From: Coemansia sp. RSA 1804
Lineage: Eukaryota; Kickxellomycota; Kickxellomycetes; Kickxellales; Kickxellaceae
Direction of reading: 5' to 3'
Length of the DNA stretch: 13,391 nt
Assembly: GCA_027578815.1 (NCBI GenBank)
Contig: JANBTH010000634.1
Coordinates: 1-13,391 of the forward strand
How positions within the stretch are numbered: position 1 is the first letter of the stretch; the number at the start of each line of letters is the position of its first letter. The position numbers and the translations under genes were made by a program. A model generated the notes under the pieces. That model saw only the letters and a list, made by a program, of their open reading frames with translations, was not told the DNA's origin and did not search any database. Shown here one piece after another: positions 1 to 7,642 of the stretch.

Positions 1-3000
1 GAAATGCCCACTGGCGCCAGCTATATCTCTGGTCCGCTGACGGATCCGACAATTGACCTACGAGCAGTGTCTACGCTCTCGACCCCGCATAGCACAACCA
101 GCGAGGGTCTGTATCGCAACTTACGTACGGTTTCGGGCTCACCCAACATTTCCACTGAGCTTCCGTTCGGCACCATGGCAGATGCCAACAGTTCGGCTCT
201 GAACAATAGCGTTGCTGCGTCCTCGGAAACAACTAATAGCAGCACGGCAGCCAACAGGTTTGGCACTCTGGTTCCGCTGCAGACGGTTTCTATATCGACC
301 ACAACATATACTCCGGACACTGTTGGTGGGAGCGGCGTGCACTATATACCCGGCCCCTCAACATATCCTGCAATGCATCAGCAACAGCAACATATACAAC
401 AGCATGTGGCACTGTCTAGAGAACCGAGTCTTGGTTCCGAAAAGGCTCTGGCACCAATCACAGACTTTCCTCGGCTTAGCATGCACCGAAACTCTGACGA
501 TGCTGCTGATGCACCAAAGGGTGGTTCTGAGTGGAATCGCAATGAACCACCTCAGCCACCAGGTCTTGATATACCAAATGCTAACGATGTTCGATCGACA
601 TCGCCCGAGTTTCCATATTCAGCAAAGACCCCGCCAAGTCCTCTGATTGAGGTCGATGCTGCGCTGGCCAAATCGTTGCGGTTCAATCCCTCCTCTATGC
701 GTGCTGAATCCGGTAAACACGATCTTCCGCCAGCAGAACTTGATGCGGCTATCAGCCATGCGAAGCAGGACGACAATAGCAATTCTGCTCCGTCTAGTGC
801 CAATGCGAATACCACAAAGTCAAGCGACGGCAGCAGCGTAACCACAAACAGCAGAGAGAGCCGAAGGATCTCAAGCCCTGCATCACTCATGCAGTCACTT
901 GAGCGGTCGTCGATATACAGCAATGTGAACTCTGACGCCGTGTCTACCTTTTCGGAGAACTCTGTCTCAATAGTCACACATGACAAGGTGCCGATGGAGA
1001 TGGAGTCCCAAAATGCAGAAACAGCGGCTCGTGGGAATAATAAGAACGCTGAACTTGCGGCTGCCGCCCCTCATCTTGCGTATGACAGCTATTCATCGAC
1101 GTCACCGGCACTCCCGCCCAAGCGCAGCGAGTCATCTTTGGACTTGCCGCGCAAGAGTAGTGAGCTTCTATACGAACGCAGCCATTCAAGGACGCGTTCC
1201 CGGATCCGTGACAAGATCACGCTGTTCAACCGAGCAAAGCAGATGGCCAGAAGCAAGATCCTTGGAATACATGACCAGTCTTCAGAACTGCAGATATCAA
1301 AGCACCCGACAAAGGAGTCAATGCCCTTTGGATCAATGTCGACGAGGGCTGATCTGCCAGGAGGCGGAGAGACGCGAGAGGTGTCGCCGCCGAGCCGAAG
1401 TGATCCAATTCCAACGATTGGTAGCAGTGCTGCACGGAACGACCACCACAGGACAAAAGATGGTTTGCATACGCTGCAGAACCTGGACTCTGCGGCGGCG
1501 GATGTGGCTGCGGTTCTTAGGGCGGCCGACTCGCCTGCTGAACTGGAACGCCAGAGACACCAGCTCAATCTGGACAAGCCTCTCCCTGTGCCACCTTCTG
1601 ATGACCAGCCAAGTGCGGCTAGAGACCGGTCTGTGGATAGCACTTTGTCCCGGAAATCAGCGGCAAGGGGTGGAAGAGACACATTACCGGCGTTGGGCGA
1701 GGGAGACGGCGTGAATGCAAACAAGGATGCTGGTAACAAGGAGCGTAAAACATCTCTGCCAAAGGAGGAAAAGTCGGAATCCAAAGAATCGTCGACTTCC
1801 CAGACTTCGAAACCAGCAGCGACAGGAGAGGCATCGAAAACACAGGATCGCAAGGCAAAGCTTCGTGCGCGCTTGCAGAATGCTAGCAAACGGATGGCCG
1901 AGTCGCAAAAGCTGGAGGCGATGAAGGCTGCGGGAGAGCTTCCAGACAGCGACACCAAACCCGAAGGGGATAATCCCGATGCAGCGTCGATGGTGTCGTC
2001 GCAAAGCGGGCTTGGTAAGGGTGTCGGTGATAAGCCTCGCCGACGGGTGAACAGGCAGCGCTCTGGGTCGGGACAGATCCAAAAGGTCAAAGACAAGCGG
2101 CAGAGCGGTGGCTCGGGTAGCCAGCAGTCTACGGCTCTGACCAGCGAGCTGATGCTCCTGGCTCAAAAGTTTAGGCCGCCGCCGATCCGTGTTCTGCTTG
2201 TTGAGGACAATCTTATCAACCGCAACATCATGGAGCGCTTCATGATGCACCTCAACGTTTCCTACGATGTCGCCTCAAACGGAGAAGAAGCGATTGCAAT
2301 GTGGACACGGGCTGCCGAAGAGTCGCGCACGGGCGAGGATGGCGCTGCTATAACTGGGCGTGGGCCATACCATATTGTTTTCATGGATATCCAGATGCCC
2401 ATCATGGACGGCATAACTGCAACAAAGCACATTCGCAGTCTGGAGCGGCAGAGGAGGGTTGGCGTCTGGGTTGCCACTGGGTCGATGGCAAGCATGGCTG
2501 CGGGAAGCGTTCCAACTATCGGCGCATCGACTCCTCTGGCGCGCAAGGCAGCTTTGGAGTCGCGTATGGCGGTGTCATCTGTAGCCACCCCGTCCGCCGG
2601 GCTCGGCCACGAGAGCTCCTTCGAGCGGAGCGTTCGGTGGACGCCGCTGCATTCGCGCGACCACTCTGCGTCGCTCAGGAACTCGAACTATATCCAGACA
2701 AAGTGTCTGGCGAATGTGGCACCTGCAGTCTACAATTCTGCTGGCATTGCGGCCCACCCGACATCTTCGCTTGCCGCGCGGAGGAACAGGTCCTTTATTG
2801 GGTTTAAACAGGGCTCGTCCACGCCTCTTGGACATCAGAACAGCGATGGAGCCAAAACCCTGGCAGTAGCTGTGCCCCAGGAGAAAAGCGCAAAGCAAGG
2901 AGGCGAGGTGCTGCTTTCACCGGATACACTGGGTGTCGACTCGACCGGACAGATTGCAATGTATCCGGAGACCGTGAATAATAAGGGCAAGGCCGCTGTG

Positions 3001-3456
3001 ATTGGCGAGTCCGATACTCCGAATTCTACACCGCCTGTGTCGAGGAACAACAGCGTGCGACGCCGCGGCATGCCGCGCAACCTGCAGTTACCGCTGGACA
3101 AGGCCAGAAGGGACCTGGGCAAGCTGTCTCCAGGAAAACAACATTCAACGACCTCGCCGCTGAGCTCAACGGCGATCAAGTCGCCGGTTATCATTGTTGC
3201 GCTGACTGCATCCTCGCTCGAAAGCGATCGACGCGCAGCACTCGCTGCCGGATGCAACGATTTCTTGACCAAGCCTGTTGGGCTCGAATGGCTTAGCAAA
3301 AAGATTATAGAGTGGGGGTGCATGCAGGCGCTTATCGACCACGACGGATGGAAGAAGTGGTGGTCTACGCAGACGTGGTCCAAGCGGAAGAAGCCTGCAG
3401 TATCAGTTGCGAATGCCCAGAAAGTTGCTGACAGCCGAACCAAGGTTGTGACCTAG
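1..3456 (+). CDS. SSK1: SSK1-type response regulator, 5' partial
   Basis: This is the response regulator that ends a His-Asp phosphorelay and, in known fungi, controls the Ssk2/Ssk22-class MAPKKK of the HOG stress pathway. The frame is open at the left edge; the first ATG in the window is at 4, so the true start may lie upstream. Numbering from that ATG (1150 residues), residues 1-720 are Ser/Pro/Thr-rich and probably disordered, with a short Gln/His run near 124-134 and a basic helical stretch near 402-422. The receiver begins at I728: acidic pair E734-D735, phosphoacceptor D795 in MDIQMPIMDG, T1068 in VALTAS and K1090 in FLTKPV, so all catalytic positions are present. The tail WLSKKIIEWGCMQALID is a strong SSK1 signature separating it from SKN7 and hybrid kinases. 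About 240 low-complexity residues (roughly 819-1060) interrupt the receiver between alpha3 and beta4. It ends with tandem stops TAG TAA. Confidence 0.93.
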   Translation, partial: EMPTGASYISGPLTDPTIDLRAVSTLSTPHSTTSEGLYRNLRTVSGSPNISTELPFGTMADANSSALNNSVAASSETTNSSTAANRFGTLVPLQTVSISTTTYTPDTVGGSGVHYIPGPSTYPAMHQQQQHIQQHVALSREPSLGSEKALAPITDFPRLSMHRNSDDAADAPKGGSEWNRNEPPQPPGLDIPNANDVRSTSPEFPYSAKTPPSPLIEVDAALAKSLRFNPSSMRAESGKHDLPPAELDAAISHAKQDDNSNSAPSSANANTTKSSDGSSVTTNSRESRRISSPASLMQSLERSSIYSNVNSDAVSTFSENSVSIVTHDKVPMEMESQNAETAARGNNKNAELAAAAPHLAYDSYSSTSPALPPKRSESSLDLPRKSSELLYERSHSRTRSRIRDKITLFNRAKQMARSKILGIHDQSSELQISKHPTKESMPFGSMSTRADLPGGGETREVSPPSRSDPIPTIGSSAARNDHHRTKDGLHTLQNLDSAAADVAAVLRAADSPAELERQRHQLNLDKPLPVPPSDDQPSAARDRSVDSTLSRKSAARGGRDTLPALGEGDGVNANKDAGNKERKTSLPKEEKSESKESSTSQTSKPAATGEASKTQDRKAKLRARLQNASKRMAESQKLEAMKAAGELPDSDTKPEGDNPDAASMVSSQSGLGKGVGDKPRRRVNRQRSGSGQIQKVKDKRQSGGSGSQQSTALTSELMLLAQKFRPPPIRVLLVEDNLINRNIMERFMMHLNVSYDVASNGEEAIAMWTRAAEESRTGEDGAAITGRGPYHIVFMDIQMPIMDGITATKHIRSLERQRRVGVWVATGSMASMAAGSVPTIGASTPLARKAALESRMAVSSVATPSAGLGHESSFERSVRWTPLHSRDHSASLRNSNYIQTKCLANVAPAVYNSAGIAAHPTSSLAARRNRSFIGFKQGSSTPLGHQNSDGAKTLAVAVPQEKSAKQGGEVLLSPDTLGVDSTGQIAMYPETVNNKGKAAVIGESDTPNSTPPVSRNNSVRRRGMPRNLQLPLDKARRDLGKLSPGKQHSTTSPLSSTAIKSPVIIVALTASSLESDRRAALAAGCNDFLTKPVGLEWLSKKIIEWGCMQALIDHDGWKKWWSTQTWSKRKKPAVSVANAQKVADSRTKVVT

Positions 3457-3553
3457 TAACATATTTTTGAAGTTTATAAAGCGTCTTTATTGTTTGTTTG
3501 TTGTTTGGAACCTTATAAAGAAAAATGATATCTGGATATTAGCCGAAAATTCC
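3457..3553. other. Convergent intergenic region, SSK1 / F-box-like P1
   Basis: These 97 bp separate two converging genes and must hold both 3' ends. The plus strand carries two TTATAAAG copies (3474-3481 and 3513-3520) and a TTTG-rich run (about 3490-3508). The minus strand carries a canonical AATAAA. Transcripts of the two genes probably overlap at their ends; that is inference. Confidence 0.6.
3486..3491 (-). terminator. Poly(A) signal AATAAA for F-box-like P1
   Basis: TTTATT on the plus strand reads AATAAA on the minus strand, about 63 nt downstream of the P1 stop codon. This is a normal distance for a cleavage and polyadenylation signal. The assignment rests on motif and position only. 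Confidence 0.5.
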
Positions 3554-5170
3554 TTAGCAAGTAAAGTTTATGTGTGGAAACTTTTCTGGCAAAAAGCTAC
3601 CGTCAACGACCGATAAATGGTCGTTGTCCAACAGCTCTACCGTTTTTAGAGTTGTTGTTCGTAAAAGAAAGTGGTTGAGGAAGGCGAGAAGGAGGCGTGG
3701 ATCGTTAGGTTCAGTATAATACATTTCAAGACGTTTAATTCTAGTGTCTAGCAGTTCAAAATCTTCCATTTCTTCTTCCTCCAATCCCGAACGAATAATA
3801 GAAAGACATTCTTTATCAAAGTGGATATTGTTGACTTCAAGGGTTCGAAGGCTGTAAAGGTTTGGAATGAGTTTCATTAGCTCGTTAAATACAATATCAG
3901 AAAATTCGATTTCCGTAACATTGACCCAGGATACAGTTCGTTGAATGTCAAATGGTGAACCAAAATAGACCTCGCAGGTGCTCCCAATCTTAGTGTATCC
4001 AAAATAACGGTCTGCTGCAATGTAGAACTCATTGTTCGGTGTTTCTTCTTTAAATATGCTAATGTGCATTTTGTTAACGCTTTTAAACCGTAATTTACTA
4101 GCAGCAGCAACTGAGTCGCAACTTCCAATAACTAATTTCTTCAAATGCGTGGGTATTGTATCAGTATAAAACACATCGCAATCTACTGGAGGATACCACA
4201 AAGTTAAATTCTCGAGTTTTGGAAACCGGAGCATGTGTGTTCCATACGGCCTAGCCTGCTTTGAATACTTTTCTGAAAGTTTTTGTTCCTTATCCGTTTG
4301 AGGTTTATATGACAGATCAAGGGTTTTCAGGTTTGTAAACTCTATGCGTCCAGGTGTTGTAAAGTCATGAAATATCCACCACGAAAATTTGCTGCTGGAT
4401 ATGTTAAGTTTCAAGTACTGGAGTGATTTGGCGTAAAAAGAAGGACGTTGATCTGTATAATTCAGTAGATTCAGCGAGAGTGATGTCAATTTGGTTGAAA
4501 ACTGTGGCAAAGGTTGTTTGATTGAATAACTAAGGTGTAAAAGTTGCAAATGTGGTGCATAATGTTCGACAAGGATGTAAAATGTTGTTTTCAAAATAAA
4601 ATCCATATTTAGGTAAACGCCTAAATTGGTAACGTTTGGTAATCTGTTTTGAAGATCGTGGATGTAGTTTGAAGCTGTTGTGGTAATTTCTTCTAGGCCT
4701 ATTTCTTTAAACAGAAAAGAATTGTCATGGTTGGAATGGTTAAAAAACGAAAGAGATGATAGATTTAACCAATAACCCACACCAAGCGTTAAAAGCTCCT
4801 TCAAAACATGGAAACATTGGCTAATATTTGTGTCAGAATGAACTATAATTTTTAGCTCAGACACGCAGTCACAGTTGTACTCGTCACGTCCAGTGATGAT
4901 GCCAAGGTTAGATCTGCAAACAATGATATTGTCAGCGTAGTAGACACAGCTATTTAAATCAACTTTTGGGTATGCATTGTAATCTAATGGATAGATATCA
5001 ACAAAGCCTCGGGAAAACACATAACCCTTAAACAAGTCGTACCACTTGGTACACACCTGAAGCAAGTAGAGTTTGCGTTTCCACTTGTCAATGTTTGTAG
5101 CCAGTTCACCAGATGCAAACCAGAGAATGCGATAAAGTATCGGAGTATCGAGGTCGTTTATGTGAGCCAT
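3554..5170 (-). CDS. F-box/LRR-like protein P1 (paralog family)
   Basis: Single-exon gene of 538 aa with no specific function recognised. The N-terminus (about 4-48, INDLDTPILYRIL ... LLQVCTKWYDLF) resembles an F-box: a hydrophobic helix after a short leader, then a Cys-x-x-Trp motif. The rest has irregular LxxLxL units typical of F-box/LRR adaptors, near residues 228, 250, 281, 319, 343, 441 and 508. Blocks shared with its neighbours include CRSNLGIITGRD (85-96) followed by NCDCV, ARPYG..MLRFPKL (306-319), PPVDCDVFYTDTIP (327-340) and YIAADRYFGYT (383-393). If the F-box reading is right, it would link Skp1-cullin ubiquitin ligase to a target bound by the LRR; that is family knowledge, not shown here. 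The start is fixed by the MAHINDLD N-terminus shared with P2. The gene is AT-rich beside GC-rich housekeeping genes. Confidence 0.85.
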   Translation of the reverse strand: MAHINDLDTPILYRILWFASGELATNIDKWKRKLYLLQVCTKWYDLFKGYVFSRGFVDIYPLDYNAYPKVDLNSCVYYADNIIVCRSNLGIITGRDEYNCDCVSELKIIVHSDTNISQCFHVLKELLTLGVGYWLNLSSLSFFNHSNHDNSFLFKEIGLEEITTTASNYIHDLQNRLPNVTNLGVYLNMDFILKTTFYILVEHYAPHLQLLHLSYSIKQPLPQFSTKLTSLSLNLLNYTDQRPSFYAKSLQYLKLNISSSKFSWWIFHDFTTPGRIEFTNLKTLDLSYKPQTDKEQKLSEKYSKQARPYGTHMLRFPKLENLTLWYPPVDCDVFYTDTIPTHLKKLVIGSCDSVAAASKLRFKSVNKMHISIFKEETPNNEFYIAADRYFGYTKIGSTCEVYFGSPFDIQRTVSWVNVTEIEFSDIVFNELMKLIPNLYSLRTLEVNNIHFDKECLSIIRSGLEEEEMEDFELLDTRIKRLEMYYTEPNDPRLLLAFLNHFLLRTTTLKTVELLDNDHLSVVDGSFLPEKFPHINFTC

Positions 5171-5523
5171 ATTGGAGAGGGAGACGTATTTAAAAACAAT
5201 TATTTAAAAAAAACTGAATAGAGAAACAACAGTGGTTGTCATGTCTACTTTGTTGTCAAAGACATTACAACAGAATTGACATGGCTGCAAAGCTAATGCA
5301 ACATATATGCAGAATTAAATTGACATCCTTACAACAAGGCAATAATCACGATTATCTAATTAACCAATAGATGCCTAAAATATTGTGGATTTTCATAAAA
5401 ACATCTTAGTGTTGAAGACGGCATTTGCATGAATTTTACCATGTTAATATACTGTATATAACCACTTAAGCAATATGTATTTTAAATTTTTTGGCTCAAA
5501 TACTAGTAAAAACAAACAAAAAG
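5171..5523. other. Intergenic region P2 3' end / P1 promoter
   Basis: These 353 AT-rich bp lie between two same-strand paralogs. The half next to P1 (to about 5360) holds upstream elements shared with P2, and partly with P3. The remainder, about 5360-5523, would include the P2 3' end: on the minus strand it starts with a T-rich stretch containing TTTGTTTG, but I found no AATAAA and no gene. Confidence 0.6.
5234..5355 (-). promoter_or_regulatory. Shared upstream block of P1
   Basis: Three elements recur in the promoter of P2 at nearly the same distances from ATG. The proximal one (plus strand 5234-5247, GGTTGTCATGTCTA) lies 64 bp upstream. The middle one (5278-5309, GACATGGCTGCAAA followed by ATGCAACATATATG) lies 108 bp upstream. 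The distal one (5342-5355) is a dyad, ATAATC-AC-GATTAT, about 172 bp upstream. The proximal GTCATGTC and middle GACATGGC form an inverted pair, 7 of 8 positions complementary, 32 bp apart. Equal spacing in a paralog suggests retained regulatory sites; no binding factor is identified. Confidence 0.5.
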
Positions 5524-7179
5524 CTAACTAAAATCAATATGCGGATATTTTTCTAGCAAAAAACTATTTACTACAATCCTATTTTGTCTCTGGCCAATAT
5601 CAATTTTCCTCAAACTTGTCGTTCGTAGAAGTAAATAATTAAGAAGAGCAAAGAGGTGGCATGAATTGTCCAGTTCGATATAATGCAACTTAAGATATTC
5701 AATCTTAGTTTCCAAAATTTTAAACTCTCTTTGTGCTTCTTCCTCCAGCCCTGACTGAATGATTGACAAACATTCATCACTTAAATGAATACTGTTAATG
5801 ATAAGATTTCGAAGCCTGTAAAGGTTTGGGATGAGCCTCAACAGTCCATTAAGTTCAATATTCGATAATCGCAAATCAGTAACATTCACCCAGGATGTTG
5901 TCCGCTGGATAACAATTGGTGGTTGAAAATCTACCTCAAAGGAGCTCCCAATTTCAGTATACCCAAAATATCGGTCTGCTGCAATGTAGAAATCGTTGTT
6001 GGGTATTTGAAATACATTTACTCCAATGCTTAAGTTGTTAACTCTTGTAAACCGTAATCTGCTAGCAGCGATAACTGAATTGCAATCACCTTGGATGTTC
6101 AATCCATCCAACTGCATAGGTATTGTATCAGTGTAAAACACATCGCAATCCACTGGCGGTTTAATTAAAATTAAATGTTTGAGCTTTGGAAACCGGAGCA
6201 TGTGCGAACCATACGGTCTAGCTTGTATTGAAAACTTATCTGAAAGCCTTTGCTCTTTATCTATTTGATTGCTGTAAGACAGATCTAGCGTTTTTAAGTT
6301 TGTAAACTCAATATATCCAGGCGAAGTAAAATCATGAAATATCCACCACAAAAATTGGCTGCTAGAAATATTGCGCAGCTGCAGGTGCTGAAGAGGCTTT
6401 GCATGAAAAGAAGTATGTTGATATGTATAATAATTAAGATTCAGCAAAAGTGATGTTAATTCGACGGAGAATAATGGCAAAGGAAATTTAATAGGATGAT
6501 TAAAATGTAAACGCTGCAAACGTTGTGCATAGTGGTCAATAAGAATGGAAAATGCGGACGACAATACTATATCATTGTTGTCAACTAACTCCAAATGTTT
6601 TATATTTGGTGCCATAATTTGAAAAGCTCGAATGTACCTTGAAGCAGTTTCAGAAAGTTTGTTCAATGTGGATGCTGGAAGCATTAACAATGAAATATCC
6701 ATTATGTTGGGTCTTTTAAACCCTAAAGGTGTTCTAAGACTGACGTGTTTATAAAACACAAGCGAAGAAAGATTTAACCAATACCTAATACCAAGTGTAG
6801 ACAGTTTCTTTAGAATGGAGCCATATCGACTGATATGTAGGTCGTCAGAAACTTTAATTTCTAGCTCAGACACACAATCGCAGTTGTGCTTATCACGTCC
6901 AGTGATTATGCCAAGATTGGATCTGCAAAACATTCTATTCTCAGCGTAGTAGATACAGCTCTTTAGATTAACTTCTGGATCTCTTTTGGCGCTCATTGAG
7001 TAAACAGCAACAAACCCTTGAGAATATATATAATACTTTAGTAATCCATACCACTTGGTACACACCTGAAGCAAATAGAGCTTGTGTTTCCACTTGTCGA
7101 TATTCTCAGCCAGTTCACCAGACGCAAGGTAAAGGATTTGATAGAGGACTTTAGGATCCAAGTCATTTATGTGAGCCAT
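5524..7179 (-). CDS. F-box/LRR-like protein P2 (paralog family)
   Basis: Single-exon paralog of P1, 551 aa from the chosen start. An in-frame ATG six codons upstream (7197, adding MLFFLN) is possible, but MAHINDLD matches P1 and P3 and has A at -3, so 7179 is preferred. By hand, 39 of the first 50 residues match P1; over residues 51-100 only 28 of 50 match, so P2 is the more diverged of the three. The F-box-like N-terminus, CRSNLGIITGRD, the PPVDCDVFYTDTIP block, the YIAADRYFGYT block and the C-terminal SFLLEK-PHI motif are all kept. Relative to P1 it has extra residues around 150-170. The downstream half again shows LxxLxL units. The reading frame is intact, so it looks functional. It is transcribed divergently from eIF3d. 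Function unknown; SCF-type adaptor is inferred from fold resemblance only. Confidence 0.84.
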   Translation of the reverse strand: MAHINDLDPKVLYQILYLASGELAENIDKWKHKLYLLQVCTKWYGLLKYYIYSQGFVAVYSMSAKRDPEVNLKSCIYYAENRMFCRSNLGIITGRDKHNCDCVSELEIKVSDDLHISRYGSILKKLSTLGIRYWLNLSSLVFYKHVSLRTPLGFKRPNIMDISLLMLPASTLNKLSETASRYIRAFQIMAPNIKHLELVDNNDIVLSSAFSILIDHYAQRLQRLHFNHPIKFPLPLFSVELTSLLLNLNYYTYQHTSFHAKPLQHLQLRNISSSQFLWWIFHDFTSPGYIEFTNLKTLDLSYSNQIDKEQRLSDKFSIQARPYGSHMLRFPKLKHLILIKPPVDCDVFYTDTIPMQLDGLNIQGDCNSVIAASRLRFTRVNNLSIGVNVFQIPNNDFYIAADRYFGYTEIGSSFEVDFQPPIVIQRTTSWVNVTDLRLSNIELNGLLRLIPNLYRLRNLIINSIHLSDECLSIIQSGLEEEAQREFKILETKIEYLKLHYIELDNSCHLFALLNYLLLRTTSLRKIDIGQRQNRIVVNSFLLEKYPHIDFS

Positions 7180-7642
7180 GTTGAGGAAAAAGAGCATTTA
7201 AATAACTATTGCCTAAAAATAATGAAATGGAGGGACAAAGTCGGTTGCCATGTCTATCCCGGTGTCATAGCTTTTTGTAAAAATTGACATGGCTGCAAAA
7301 TATATGCAGCATATGCTCAAAACCGCATAGACAACCCAATGATATGGCGGTGATCACGATCAACGTAATACTAATCAATTGATGGTTAAATGAAAAAATT
7401 TGGTGGTTCCATTGAGCTAAACGAGAGCTGAACAGCAGGTAGTGGAAAGGGAAAAGATCCATTTTTACATAAAGAAGTGCTTTACCGTTATTTTCGTAAC
7501 GAAAAAGAGGGAGTGCGCTGGTGACTTTTATTTTTCTCTTTTCCCTTCCCCCCAATCTTTCCATCTCTTTACTAATTCACACATAAAATTTTTTATTCTT
7601 GTATCCTTCTTCACTCAATCAAGAAGAAAGTAAAAAGTAGAA
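7180..7642. other. Divergent intergenic region P2 / eIF3d
   Basis: These 463 bp hold both promoters. The P2-proximal 185 bp contain the family elements. The eIF3d-proximal part holds a long pyrimidine tract on the plus strand (about 7524-7571, with CCCTTCCCCCC), common ahead of fungal translation genes, followed by A-rich leader sequence. A perfect palindrome ATCAATTGAT is at 7374-7383. Short reading frames here show no protein character. Confidence 0.55.
7243..7362 (-). promoter_or_regulatory. Shared upstream block of P2
   Basis: This is the counterpart of the P1 block. The proximal element GGTTGCCATGTCTA (plus strand 7243-7256) lies 64 bp from the ATG, exactly as in P1. The middle element (7286-7315, GACATGGCTGCAAA then ATGCAGCATATG) lies 107 bp away. 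The distal dyad TGATC-AC-GATCA (7351-7362) lies 172 bp away. GCCATGTC (7247-7254) and GACATGGC (7286-7293) are a perfect 8-bp inverted pair separated by 31 bp. The distal dyad differs from that of P1 in both arms symmetrically. Confidence 0.5.

Noticed and set aside
1089..2096. 335-codon open frame antisense to SSK1
   Set aside because: It is a Ser/Leu-rich mirror of the low-complexity SSK1 region; no domain seen and the sense frame is real.
3554..7197. Paralog cluster as cargo of a transposon
   Set aside because: I found no terminal inverted repeats, target-site duplications or transposase-like frames around the copies; ordinary tandem and segmental duplication explains the layout.
7084..7287. 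Small antisense frame over the P2 start, with a counterpart over the P3 start (12598-12804) of similar sequence
   Set aside because: The similarity is explained by conservation of the sense protein (F-box-like N-terminus); the products have no independent support.
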